From: DALYDK01 sp964477125
GTDB taxonomy: Bacteria > Patescibacteriota > Saccharimonadia > Saccharimonadales > CAIOMD01
Direction of reading: 5' to 3'
Length of the DNA stretch: 51,698 nt
Assembly: GCA_964477125.1 (NCBI GenBank)
Contig: CAYZCZ010000004.1
Location: forward strand, 1-51,698
Each line of letters begins with the position of its first letter. Within the stretch, counting starts at the first letter, position 1. This document shows, one piece after another, positions 9,720 to 17,327 of the stretch. The notes under the pieces were generated by a model. The model saw only the letters and a program-made list of their open reading frames with translations, was not told the origin of the DNA and made no database searches. The position numbers were made by a program, and so were the translations under genes.

Positions 9720-9869
9720 ATGAGTGCAGAACAATTGCTACTAATAGAAGAGGGTTGTCCAGACCAGCTAACTATAGATTATGAGGATACAGAAGCGAAT
9801 GTAGACCCTGTTTCTAAAGAAGAAATTGGTAAATTTATACTTGACGCATGGCAAGAAGCGCAAGTTTAG
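9720..9869 (+). CDS. Small acidic protein, 49 residues, unknown function
   Basis: The reading frame has a strong purine-rich ribosome-binding site (GGGGGAAAT just before the ATG) and ends at TAG. The protein is acidic, with clusters such as DYEDTEANVD in the middle and a possible amphipathic helix at the end (EEIGKFILDAWQEAQV). No signal peptide or membrane segment is seen. I do not recognise the family. It lies between cobO and the promoter of the structured RNA region. The good ribosome-binding site supports a real gene. Confidence 0.6.
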   Translation: MSAEQLLLIEEGCPDQLTIDYEDTEANVDPVSKEEIGKFILDAWQEAQV

Positions 9870-9945
9870 GGGTTAAATTAGATTAAAAATTATTGTAATA
9901 AAATATATTAACCCCGCTACAATTCAATCAAGAAAATAATGTATA

Positions 9946-9974
9946 TTGCCTAATAATATAGGCAAGAATATTAT
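9946..9974 (+). promoter_or_regulatory. Sigma70-type promoter of the 420-nt RNA
   Basis: TTGCCT (9946-9951), a 17-base spacer and TATTAT (9969-9974). The predicted transcription start is near 9981, exactly where the first long-range stem begins. Confidence 0.65.
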
Positions 9975-9980
9975 ATAAAT

Positions 9981-10401
9981 GTAGCCCGGCTTATAGTTTG
10001 GACTACCATAAGAGGGTATTCAACTATGGTAAGCCTTTTCCGTATATATATGATCGGATTTAAGAGTTTTGACCATCGGTTTCGAAACCCTTATATAGAG
10101 CAGCCAATGTACAACAGGCCTAAGAACTCGGCTCTATGCGACTCCCTCCTTTGTTGCATATTGCACCTATAAGAGACCATAGGCCAACCGTTACATTACG
10201 GGCTGCTCTTTAATATTTATACTAAGATTGTTCAACAAAAATCCTACGGCTTTAATAATGTGTTTTTTACAACTACTAAGGTGTATCGTAGTAAGTTTTG
10301 CCACAAAGTATAGACAATGAACTAGGTCAGGGGGTAAGCTAGTACCTAGAACAAAAACGAGAAAAGAAAGTCGTGGTCTACGCGGAACCGCGACTTTTTT
10401 T
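9981..10401 (+). ncRNA. Structured non-coding RNA, family not recognised
   Basis: A region of about 420 nt with no credible reading frame, bounded by a promoter and a terminator. An 8-bp stem joins 9981-9988 to 10199-10206 and would close a 5' domain. GGCTTA/ACCATA pairs with TATGGTAAGCC, and GGCCTA (10117-10122) with TAGGCC (10180-10185). Alternative pairings exist: 10098-10105 with 10201-10208, and TAGAGC (10096) with GCTCTA (10131). The 3' domain has the motif series ACTAAGGTG (10275), AGTAAG (10290), GCCACAAAG (10300), ATAGAC (10310) and AGGTCA (10324), which recurs near 16104-16208. I looked for hallmarks of RNase P RNA, tmRNA, 6S and SRP RNA and found none. Function unknown. Confidence 0.65.
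10369..10401 (+). terminator. Intrinsic terminator of the 420-nt RNA
   Basis: A 9-bp stem (10369-10377 with 10387-10395, one T-G wobble) around a 9-base loop runs directly into seven T. It overlaps the stop codon of the convergent rsmG gene by a few bases. Confidence 0.88.
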
Positions 10402-11026
10402 ATTGCTTAGATTTTGTAATATGTACTAGTAACTTATCTCTGTAAAATTCACTTTTTAGCCATTTATCAAGAGGCCACTGCTGAACAACTACTTTATTCG
10501 GAATTTCACCAGAAATGTCACCACCTTTTAGATAAATAAGCCCATTACTTAAGCTATTATTATCAATTGGGCTTATTTTATCTTTAACCCAGCTCCATAT
10601 AGTATCTAGTCGGGTTACTGCTCGTGAAACTACAAAATCGAATTGACCATTTATATCTTCTGCCCGCCCATGAATAGTTGTGATATTTGTAAGTCCTATA
10701 CTATTTGCAACGGAATCAATAACTTTAAGTTTTTTACCTACTGAATCAACTAAAATAAAATGACTATCCGGGAACATTATTGCAAGAGGCAAACCAGGAA
10801 AACCGCCACCAGTGCCTACATCCAATATTTTAGTACCAGCTTCAAAACTAATAACTTTACTAATCACCATACTATGCAATACATGGTGTTCGTATAGCAT
10901 ATTAATATCTTTACGGGATATAACGTTAATTTTGCTGTTCCAGTCTTCGTACAGGCCCGCTAGCGTGCTTAACTGCCTAAGCTGGGTACTTGTCAGGTCT
11001 GGGAAGATATTCTTTATTTCGTCCAT
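10400..11026 (-). CDS. rsmG: 16S rRNA (guanine527-N7)-methyltransferase
   Basis: RsmG (GidB) methylates G527 of 16S rRNA. The SAM-binding motif ILDVGTGGGFPGLPLAIMFP and the VSRAV segment are characteristic. The start at 11026 (MDEIKNIF) gives 208 residues, the usual family length; upstream in-frame starts at 11047 and 11134 give non-homologous N-terminal extensions. A TATACT element lies 4 bases upstream of this ATG on the minus strand, so the mRNA may be leaderless or nearly so. The start codon lies 22 bases from that of the divergent nuclease gene, so the two promoters must overlap the coding regions. It converges with the 420-nt RNA. Confidence 0.92.
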   Translation of the reverse strand: MDEIKNIFPDLTSTQLRQLSTLAGLYEDWNSKINVISRKDINMLYEHHVLHSMVISKVISFEAGTKILDVGTGGGFPGLPLAIMFPDSHFILVDSVGKKLKVIDSVANSIGLTNITTIHGRAEDINGQFDFVVSRAVTRLDTIWSWVKDKISPIDNNSLSNGLIYLKGGDISGEIPNKVVVQQWPLDKWLKSEFYRDKLLVHITKSKQ

Positions 11027-11048
11027 TGTTAGTATAGTAATAGACATA

Positions 11049-11615
11049 ATGAAATATAAAAAGCTAATTTTGCCACTCATGGGAATATTTATTTGGTTTT
11101 TATTGTACGTTGTACTACCAAAAGCAGACATCAACTCATCAAAAATTATTAGTACACAAGCAGAGCCCGGTAGTTATAAAGTAGCTGAGGTTTATGATGG
11201 CGACACCTTTAGCGTAGACATGGATGGCCGTATTGAAAAAGTCAGGTTAATAGGGGTAGATACACCTGAAACACATAAACCTAATAGCCCAGTTGAATGT
11301 TACGGAGTTAACGCCAGTAACTTTACTAAAAAAGAGCTGACTGGTAAAACTGTTAGGCTAGAACCAGACCCTACCAACCAAAACCGTGACCGTTATCAAC
11401 GCTTACTCCGCTACGCTTATACCGAAAACGGGGAACTATTTAATTTAAAACTAGTTCAAGAAGGCTATGGATTTGCCTATTTGAGCTTTCCGTTTACCAA
11501 AGCAGAAGAATTCCGCCAAGCCCAAAGTACAGCTAGGCAAGCTAACAAAGGCTTATGGGCAGGCGACTGCAAAATAGAAGATCAAAACGGCCGTAATAAA
11601 ACAAATCCTATTTAG
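11049..11615 (+). CDS. Secreted or membrane-anchored thermonuclease (SNase family)
   Basis: The true start is the ATG at 11049, which begins a typical signal-anchor (MKYKKLILPLMGIFIWFLLY); upstream in-frame starts lie antisense inside rsmG. The mature domain shows staphylococcal-nuclease motifs VYDGDTFSV, VRLIGVDTPE and RDRYQRLLRY, which include the calcium-binding Asp and catalytic Arg/Glu positions, ending in ANKGLWAGDC. The family cuts DNA and RNA. In an epibiotic organism that depends on imported nucleotides, an extracytoplasmic nuclease fits nucleic acid scavenging; that role is inference. The protein is 188 residues. Confidence 0.9.
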   Translation: MKYKKLILPLMGIFIWFLLYVVLPKADINSSKIISTQAEPGSYKVAEVYDGDTFSVDMDGRIEKVRLIGVDTPETHKPNSPVECYGVNASNFTKKELTGKTVRLEPDPTNQNRDRYQRLLRYAYTENGELFNLKLVQEGYGFAYLSFPFTKAEEFRQAQSTARQANKGLWAGDCKIEDQNGRNKTNPI

Positions 11616-11638
11616 TAAAAACAAACATCTATAGCTTT

Positions 11639-12346
11639 TTACAATGTCCCATTTTTATGATGATAGTTACGTGTTTGCACGGCTTTTCTATGATAATTTG
11701 CAACTTTCTTAGGATGCAAAAAACGAATACCATGTATATGAACCTTAAGGTATCTATCGTACATGATTGTTCCACCTATATGCTTAATTAGTACCGATAA
11801 ATCTAGGTCCTCATGTACTAGCTTCTCATTGTGGCATGTTTTATTTGAAATCTTATTCCAAACTTCTCTGGAAATTGCCATATTTGAGCCCCATAAAACT
11901 TTAGACCCAAAAAGGCGTTTGTTTAATGCAAAATTATATTTAGAAAACACTTGCCATGCATAAGCTTCATCCGATACTTCATAAACTGCTCCCGGACCAG
12001 TTAAGCCGTCAATATCGTAACTGCTAAAATCGTGAATTACCCTCTCAGCCCATCTAGGGCCAATGACAGTATCTGCGTCTATGCGACCAAAAATATCACC
12101 AGTAGCTACCTCGAAGCCTTTATTGCGCGCTGCAATCATCCCCTGAGAAGTCTCTTTAACTAATTTTACAAAAGCAAATGTTCTTGATATTTCGGCTGTT
12201 CTATCATTACTATTGTTGTCAACAACAATAACCTCATAAGGCATAATTGTTTGTTTTGAAATAGCTTCAAGGCATTTACCAATGACAGCTTCTTCGTTAT
12301 AGGCAATAACAATCAAGGAAAGCTTAAGCCTATTTTCTGGTATCAT
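11639..12346 (-). CDS. Glycosyltransferase family 2
   Basis: This 235-residue GT-A fold enzyme shows LSLIVIAYNEEAVIGKCLEA at the N-terminus, VVDNNSNDRTAE (nucleotide-sugar binding), ARNKGFEVATGDIFGRIDADT (metal-binding DAD in place of DxD) and HEDLDLSVLI (probable catalytic region). No membrane segment is obvious, so it is probably a soluble or peripheral enzyme transferring a sugar to a lipid or protein acceptor. It is divergent from the glycoside hydrolase, with only 12 AT-only-like bases (agtatatatatt) between the two start codons. The sugar and acceptor are unknown. Confidence 0.87.
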   Translation of the reverse strand: MIPENRLKLSLIVIAYNEEAVIGKCLEAISKQTIMPYEVIVVDNNSNDRTAEISRTFAFVKLVKETSQGMIAARNKGFEVATGDIFGRIDADTVIGPRWAERVIHDFSSYDIDGLTGPGAVYEVSDEAYAWQVFSKYNFALNKRLFGSKVLWGSNMAISREVWNKISNKTCHNEKLVHEDLDLSVLIKHIGGTIMYDRYLKVHIHGIRFLHPKKVANYHRKAVQTRNYHHKNGTL

Positions 12347-12358
12347 AGTATATATATT

Positions 12359-13528
12359 ATGAACAAAGGTGGCTCAAATATAAAGCGGAAAAAAAATACT
12401 GCTAAAAAAGCAACTGCTCATGTTCCTAAAAAAACTATGAACTCTGCAATATCTCAAACAGATAATCTCTGGCAAAGACTTCTTAAAAAATGGAAAAAAC
12501 TTAGGCTATGGAAAAAAATTATTCTAATTTTTATGGTTGTGCTAATTGCATTTGTGGGCCAAGCATACGCAATAGCCTACTGGTATCAGCAACAACATAA
12601 AGACGAAAAGCTTACCTACGGTGTAACTTTTATACCAAACTACGCAAGGTATTTTGACTTAGACCCTAAAGAAACCATGCTTGCCTTAAGAGATGACCTA
12701 GGTTTTAAGCGTTTCAGGTTAGTCAGCTACTGGAAAGATATTGAAAAAGAACCTGGCAAATACGATTTTAGCGAGCTAGACTGGCAGTTTGAAAAAGTGA
12801 ATGAAGTTGGCGGGGAAGTAACGTTGGCTATTGGCCTACGACAACCTCGTTGGCCAGAATGCCATGCCCCAGATTGGGTTGAACCTAGCAATAAAGATGT
12901 TTGGTACCCGCAACTCAAAGAATTTATGACGGCTGTTACAGAACGATATAAAGATAACCCTGCACTCGTCAGCTATCAGCTCGAGAATGAGTATCTACTT
13001 GGAGTTTTTGGAGAATGTAAGGATTTTGGATCCGAACGAGAGCGATTAGTAGATGAATTTAACCTTGTAAAAAAAGTAGACCCAAAAACTCCTGTTATTA
13101 TAAGTTACGCAAACAATTACTTTGGTGTATCCGTTAGTAAACCCCTAGCAGATCAAGTAGGAGTCTCTGTATACAAACGTGTATGGGACAAAACTATTAC
13201 TAAAAGATACTTTGAGTACCCATTTCCTAGTTGGTACTACAGTTGGCGAGCAGGCCAGCAACAAATACTAACTGGGCGCAGTAGTATGCTCCATGAACTT
13301 CAAGCTGAACCTTGGCCCCCAGGTGGTCTTAAGGAAGCAAGCATCGAGGAGCAAGCCAAATCTATGGATGCTAAAAGGCTTAAAGAGCGTATAAATTATG
13401 GTGAGGCAACTGGCTTTAGAGATATAGATCTTTGGGGTGGGGAATGGTGGTATTGGCGAAAAGTTAAGTTTAACGACCCCAGCCTATGGAATACTGTAAA
13501 GCAAGAAATTCCCAAAGAAAACAAATAA
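12359..13528 (+). CDS. Membrane-anchored glycoside hydrolase, clan GH-A-like
   Basis: The first 45 residues are Lys/Thr-rich and cytoplasmic, followed by a membrane segment near residues 55-75. The outer part looks like a TIM-barrel glycosidase: FKRFRLVSYWKDIEKEPGKYDFSELDW (barrel start as in GH5/GH42 proteins), YQLENEYLL with Glu211 after Asn as probable acid/base, and DLWGGEWWYWR with Glu362 as probable nucleophile. It may trim polysaccharide on its own surface or that of its host. Family number and substrate are not resolved. It shares a 12-base divergent intergenic region with the glycosyltransferase, which suggests joint control. Confidence 0.72.
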   Translation: MNKGGSNIKRKKNTAKKATAHVPKKTMNSAISQTDNLWQRLLKKWKKLRLWKKIILIFMVVLIAFVGQAYAIAYWYQQQHKDEKLTYGVTFIPNYARYFDLDPKETMLALRDDLGFKRFRLVSYWKDIEKEPGKYDFSELDWQFEKVNEVGGEVTLAIGLRQPRWPECHAPDWVEPSNKDVWYPQLKEFMTAVTERYKDNPALVSYQLENEYLLGVFGECKDFGSERERLVDEFNLVKKVDPKTPVIISYANNYFGVSVSKPLADQVGVSVYKRVWDKTITKRYFEYPFPSWYYSWRAGQQQILTGRSSMLHELQAEPWPPGGLKEASIEEQAKSMDAKRLKERINYGEATGFRDIDLWGGEWWYWRKVKFNDPSLWNTVKQEIPKENK

Positions 13529-13576
13529 TAATTCTTTTTTTATAATCTATAGCCTATCCCTAGTACAATATTAGTT

Positions 13577-14053
13577 ATGGCAAAAGCAAAAAAGCCCAAT
13601 AATATGGCTTTAATTACCAATAAAACCGCCCGCCGGGACTACGATATCCGCAAAACATACATTGCCGGTATTATGCTTAGTGGTGCCGAAACCAAATCAC
13701 TTCGCACTGGCCATGGCCACCTAAAAGGGGCTTTTGTAAATATTAAAGACCACGAACTATGGTTATTTAATGCAACAATAAATGCCACCAATGCTAATAA
13801 AACCGCTTTACCTGAGGAAACTCAAACCAGAGCCCGCAAACTACTTGTTAACAAAAAACAACTGGCTGAACTGACAACCGCCAAAGAGCAGGGCCTGACA
13901 ATAGTGCCATTAAAAGTACTTACCAAAAGCCGATTCATTAAGGTTGAAATAGCTTCTGCTAAGGGTTTAAAGAAATACGATAAACGCCAAAAAATTAAAA
14001 CCCGTGATACCAAATTAGACACTGCCAGAGCTATTAAAAGCTATAACTCGTAA
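13577..14053 (+). CDS. smpB: SsrA-binding protein SmpB
   Basis: SmpB delivers tmRNA to stalled ribosomes for trans-translation. The protein has the expected length (158 residues) and motifs: KTARRDYDIRKTYIAGIMLSGAETKSLR, then GHLKGAFVNIKDHELWLFN, and a basic C-terminal tail beginning KKYDKRQKIKTRD that enters the decoding centre. TACAAT ends 7 bases before the ATG, which is the spacing expected for a leaderless mRNA, though no good -35 box is evident. The partner tmRNA is not recognised in this window. Confidence 0.95.
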   Translation: MAKAKKPNNMALITNKTARRDYDIRKTYIAGIMLSGAETKSLRTGHGHLKGAFVNIKDHELWLFNATINATNANKTALPEETQTRARKLLVNKKQLAELTTAKEQGLTIVPLKVLTKSRFIKVEIASAKGLKKYDKRQKIKTRDTKLDTARAIKSYNS

Positions 14054-14061
14054 TATTTTGT

Positions 14062-14091
14062 TTGTTCGATTTATGCGAATTTGGCTATAAT
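14062..14091 (+). promoter_or_regulatory. Promoter for a probably leaderless hydrolase mRNA
   Basis: TTGTTC (14062-14067), an 18-base spacer and a perfect TATAAT (14086-14091). The ATG at 14099 lies 7 bases after the -10 box, where transcription should begin. Confidence 0.7.
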
Positions 14092-14098
14092 GGCTTTT

Positions 14099-15775
14099 AT
14101 GAAGAATAAATCTAAAAGCCATAACAAATCAAAGAGCCTGCTTCACAACTTATTACGATTAAATTTTGGTGGAATAATATTTGGTCTAGCATTTTTCTGC
14201 TTGTCATTATTACCGTCACTATTACCAAGGCCCTGGTTATACCAGGGGCTAATAAGTGGAGCTAGCGTAGCTATTGGATATAGTTTAGGTACTGCATTTA
14301 GCTGGTTGTTTAGGTGGCTAACTGAATATGAATTCCCAAAAGATGTTAAACAATTTGCCTGGAAAGTATTATTAGTTACGGGTCCAATTTCAGTTATTGT
14401 ATATTTATACCTTGGTGCAATCTGGCAAAATAACGTTCGTAACCTTGTAGGGGAAAGCTCAATTGACGGGCGCCATATGATAAGAATTGCCTTGCTTAGT
14501 ATTTTGGTCTTTTTCTTAATATTACTAATAGCTCGTGGCATAAGGATATTTACGGCATACCTTATTAAACAATTAGATAAGATTATGCCAAGGCGTCTTA
14601 GTAATACAATAGGTTTATTGGCTATTATTGCATTATTTACTTGGTTGGCGAGTGGAGTTTTTTATACCAACTTCGTAGACCAAGCAAACAAAATCTATAG
14701 TGCTAAAAACAAAACTACACCGGCAGGGGTAAGCCAGCCAACTAGCCCTTACAGGTCTGGTTCTAAAGAATCATTAATTGCTTGGGGCACGCTAGGTTAT
14801 CAAGGTCAGAATTTTGTCGCTAAAGGCCCAAACCAGCAACAACTTGAACAATTTACAGGCAGTAAGCCAAAAGAACAAATAAGAATATACTCTGGCCTAA
14901 ACAGCGCTAGTACAGCTAGCCAACGAGCTAATTTAGCGGTTCAGGAGTTAAAAAGAACTGGTGCTTTTGAACGAAAAATTTTAATAGTAGCTACTGCTAC
15001 TGGAACCGGTTGGCTAGAACCACAATCAGTCGATAGTATTGAATACATGTACGGGGGAGATTCGGCAATTGTAAGTCAACAGTATTCTTATTTGCCAAGT
15101 TGGATTTCTTTCTTAGTTGATAGCGATAATGCCACCCAAGCAGGCCAAGAACTATACAACGCAGTCTATAGCGAATGGAGCAATCTACCAAAAGATAAAA
15201 GACCTAAGTTAATTGCATATGGACTAAGCCTAGGTTCTTTTGGTGGGCAATCTGCTTTTAGTGGAATAAGTGATTTACGTAATTCGATTGATGGAGCATT
15301 GTTTATGGGAACCCCAAGCACTACTCAACTTTGGCGCAATGTTACAGAAAACCGCGATGCCGGGTCCCCGGAGTGGCAACCTACTTATGAACAGGGAAAT
15401 GCTGTTCGCTTTGCGGCGACCAATGAAAACATTAACTCTAACCAATCAAACTGGAAATTCCCACGAGTTTTATATATGCAACATGCTTCTGACCCAGTAG
15501 TTTGGTTTAATTTTGATCTAATTTTTAATAAACCAGATTGGCTAAATGAAAAACGTGGTCCAGACGTATCGCCAACGATGCGCTGGTACCCATTTGTAAC
15601 CTTTTTGCAGGTTACTGTCGACCAATTCTTTGGCGTAAATGTTCCTAATGGCCATGGCCACAACTACCCAAATACAATAGTCAGTGCCTGGGGATCAGTT
15701 ATTCCACCAACAAACTGGAATACCCAACAAGCCAACCAGCTCCAAAATATTATTAATACTTACAGTAACGAATAG
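14099..15775 (+). CDS. Multi-pass membrane alpha/beta-hydrolase (Abhydrolase_9 type)
   Basis: About residues 20-200 carry several membrane segments (Abhydrolase_9_N-like); the rest is an alpha/beta-hydrolase of the PF10081 type. Motifs include SLIAWGTLGYQGQNFV, IRIYSGLNSA, ATATGTGWLEP, the nucleophile motif GLSLGSFGGQ, MGTPSTTQLW, MQHASDPVVWF and a C-terminal His in GHGHNYP. In-frame starts at 14081 (TTG) and 14090 also exist, but 14090 overlaps the -10 box; the 14099 ATG (558 residues) fits the promoter. The substrate is unknown. A paralogue lies at 35085-37001. A 50-residue gene follows after 9 bases. Confidence 0.83.
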   Translation: MKNKSKSHNKSKSLLHNLLRLNFGGIIFGLAFFCLSLLPSLLPRPWLYQGLISGASVAIGYSLGTAFSWLFRWLTEYEFPKDVKQFAWKVLLVTGPISVIVYLYLGAIWQNNVRNLVGESSIDGRHMIRIALLSILVFFLILLIARGIRIFTAYLIKQLDKIMPRRLSNTIGLLAIIALFTWLASGVFYTNFVDQANKIYSAKNKTTPAGVSQPTSPYRSGSKESLIAWGTLGYQGQNFVAKGPNQQQLEQFTGSKPKEQIRIYSGLNSASTASQRANLAVQELKRTGAFERKILIVATATGTGWLEPQSVDSIEYMYGGDSAIVSQQYSYLPSWISFLVDSDNATQAGQELYNAVYSEWSNLPKDKRPKLIAYGLSLGSFGGQSAFSGISDLRNSIDGALFMGTPSTTQLWRNVTENRDAGSPEWQPTYEQGNAVRFAATNENINSNQSNWKFPRVLYMQHASDPVVWFNFDLIFNKPDWLNEKRGPDVSPTMRWYPFVTFLQVTVDQFFGVNVPNGHGHNYPNTIVSAWGSVIPPTNWNTQQANQLQNIINTYSNE

Positions 15776-15784
15776 GGCAAAATT

Positions 15785-15937
15785 ATGGGTTGTGAACAAC
15801 GTTTAAAATTTTATGTGCCTGAACACCTAAAGGGGCCAGCAAAACAAACTATTTTGGAAATGGCGAATTTAGCAATTAACAAGCAAGAGCCAGAAGAAAA
15901 TCAGGATAATTCACAAGAAACTAACCCCGTAGAATAG
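15785..15937 (+). CDS. Small protein, 50 residues, unknown function
   Basis: The ATG lies 9 bases after the stop of the membrane hydrolase, so it is probably co-transcribed and translationally coupled. The protein begins MGCEQRLKFYVPEHLKGPAK, then a short possible helix (QTILEMANLAIN), then an acidic, Gln/Asn-rich tail. The Cys at position 3 is not in a lipobox. It resembles nothing I recognise. Conservation in related genomes behind the same hydrolase would confirm it. Confidence 0.5.
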   Translation: MGCEQRLKFYVPEHLKGPAKQTILEMANLAINKQEPEENQDNSQETNPVE

Positions 15938-15946
15938 TTATTACTA

Positions 15947-15975
15947 TTGACATATATACCTTTTTGTACTATACT
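15947..15975 (+). promoter_or_regulatory. Strong sigma70-type promoter of the SPFH transcript
   Basis: A perfect TTGACA (15947-15952), a 17-base spacer and TATACT (15970-15975). Transcription should begin near 15982, giving a leader of about 370 nt before the SPFH gene. Confidence 0.82.
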
Positions 15976-15981
15976 GTTCTT

Positions 15982-16351
15982 TAGCTAAATTTTTCGGGAG
16001 ATTGAAAAATCAACCAAGAATCTAGCGCAATTTAACAAGCTAAGAGTAAAATTTCTTCTAGAACTTTTCCTGACTTATATAGTGCGCACCGACCTCTTTT
16101 AACACTAAGGTGCTCAGTTAGTAAGCTGGGAAGCTGATGATAAGCCTACATACAAGTAGGTAGTTTTTTGCGCCACAAGATAGACGCTTCATATATAAAC
16201 GAAGGTCATTGCTGGTCATTCAAAAACTAATTTAGTGGTAACTTTGCACCATTCCTAGGTCGCACAGTATTATTTGTTGCGCCCTAAAAACGCCAACAAT
16301 AATAGCGTGTGATCTGGGAAGTGTAGTACCAGTTCATAGAAGGGGAAGCCC
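15982..16351 (+). ncRNA. Long folded leader or independent RNA upstream of the SPFH gene
   Basis: No credible reading frame covers this region. Its start can form ATTTTTC/GAAAAAT, and TTAGCT (15981) can pair with AGCTAA (16039). Its middle carries the same ordered motifs as the 420-nt RNA: ACTAAGGTG (16104), AGTAAG (16120), GCCACAAG (16172), ATAGAC (16180) and AGGTCA (16203), with an extra hairpin (CCTAC/GTAGG near 16146) inserted. It ends in a long hairpin (16258-16314). No intrinsic terminator is seen before the SPFH start, whose AAGGGGA ribosome-binding site lies at 16340. It may be a regulatory leader or an RNA processed from it. Confidence 0.55.
16258..16314 (+). promoter_or_regulatory. 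Long hairpin just upstream of the SPFH gene
   Basis: GGTCGCAC (16258-16265) pairs with GTGTGATC (16307-16314; two G-U). After a 2x2 internal loop, TATTATTTGTTG (16268-16279) pairs with CAACAATAATA (16294-16304) with one bulged base. No U tract follows, so it is not an intrinsic terminator. Confidence 0.75.
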
Positions 16352-17317
16352 ATGTTGTGGACTATCTTGATAGCGATCTTCTTCGCAATCACCATCGTGG
16401 CCGCGATTTTTGCCGTTCGGAAGAACCGGCAGATCAAGGCCACAGAGAAGGAAGAGTACGGGCGTGTCAGTAACAGCCAGTACGATGGCCGAGCATGGGC
16501 TGTAGGAGTCACCGTTGTAGCAGGGTTTCTCGGACTCTTGCTCCTCGGCTTCACGACCATCACAACTGTCAGCACCAAGAATGTTGGCATTGTGACAGCT
16601 TTCGGCCGACCAACTGGTGAGGTCCTGTCAAACGGACTGCACGTCACGCCTCCGTGGGTTGATGTCACCGAATTCGACGCGGCCATTCAGACCAACGATT
16701 TCAAGGGCGACAGTTGCACGACTGTCCGACTTGGGACCGAAGGAAAGGCATGTGTCGAAAACTCGGTTCAATGGCGCATCATTCCAGATGCTGCCAGCGG
16801 ACTGTTCACGGACTACAGGTCTTTCGAGGCCATGAGTTCGGCGCTTGTTGACCGCCAACGTGTCGCGGCTTTGAACGCGGTCTTTGCGGGTTTCGACCCG
16901 TTGGCCAAGATCAAGTCCGACAATGCTGGCGCGGGTGCACCCACCCTTGCACAGCTCGGCGACCAGGCCAAGACCAGGTTGCAAGAACTTCTGGGTGACC
17001 GACTGGCAGTCGATTCGGTAGTGATCAGCCTCGTCAAGTACGACGACGGTACGCAGGCCAAGATCGATGCCTACCAGGCAGAGGTAGCAGCCACACGCAT
17101 TGCCGAACAGCGGCAGCAGACTGCTGAGGCCGATGCGGTAGCCAACCGCAAACTGGCCGAGTCGGTATCAAAGGACCCGAACGTATTGGTGAGCAAGTGT
17201 CTCGACACCCTCACCGATATGGTCAAGGCTGGGCAACCGGTACCTGCGGGCTTCAGTTGCTGGCCCGGTGGTGGCAGCGCTGTAGTTGTCCCTTCAGCCA
17301 GCAACACCACCAAGTAA
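16352..17317 (+). CDS. SPFH/Band-7 (prohibitin-like) membrane protein, high-GC gene
   Basis: This 321-residue protein has two N-terminal membrane segments (about residues 2-20 and 50-75), then an SPFH/Band-7 domain beginning TVSTKNVGIVTAFGRPTGEV, and a C-terminal Ala/Gln/Glu-rich coiled coil (EVAATRIAEQRQQTAEADAVA). SPFH proteins form large membrane rings or scaffolds. The gene uses mainly G/C-ending codons: bases 16861-16920 contain 35 G/C of 60, against 21 of 60 in a sample of the adjacent ilvE (17641-17700). This suggests acquisition from a higher-GC source, perhaps an actinobacterial host or its phage (inference). It has its own promoter, leader and terminator. Confidence 0.82.
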   Translation: MLWTILIAIFFAITIVAAIFAVRKNRQIKATEKEEYGRVSNSQYDGRAWAVGVTVVAGFLGLLLLGFTTITTVSTKNVGIVTAFGRPTGEVLSNGLHVTPPWVDVTEFDAAIQTNDFKGDSCTTVRLGTEGKACVENSVQWRIIPDAASGLFTDYRSFEAMSSALVDRQRVAALNAVFAGFDPLAKIKSDNAGAGAPTLAQLGDQAKTRLQELLGDRLAVDSVVISLVKYDDGTQAKIDAYQAEVAATRIAEQRQQTAEADAVANRKLAESVSKDPNVLVSKCLDTLTDMVKAGQPVPAGFSCWPGGGSAVVVPSASNTTK

Positions 17318-17327
17318 CTCAGCGGGT

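Noticed and set aside
9981..10401. RNase P RNA, tmRNA, 6S RNA or group I intron as identity of the structured RNA
   Set aside because: I could not find the conserved GAGGAAAGTCC region of RNase P, a tRNA-like end with CCA for tmRNA, or the P/Q/R/S elements of a group I intron. A short resemblance (AAGATAGAC) to an intron S element is too weak.
10812..11048. An 80-residue N-terminal extension of the thermonuclease
   Set aside because: It is antisense to rsmG, and a normal signal-anchor begins at the ATG at 11049.
16258..16314. Integron attC site or insertion-sequence end
   Set aside because: No attC core motifs (GTTRRRY/RYYYAAC) at the stem base, no integrase or transposase in the window, and no target-site duplication seen.
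16270..17061. Several open frames on the minus strand and other frames across the SPFH gene
   Set aside because: High GC lowers the stop-codon frequency; the frames have no family signal and the SPFH frame is convincing.
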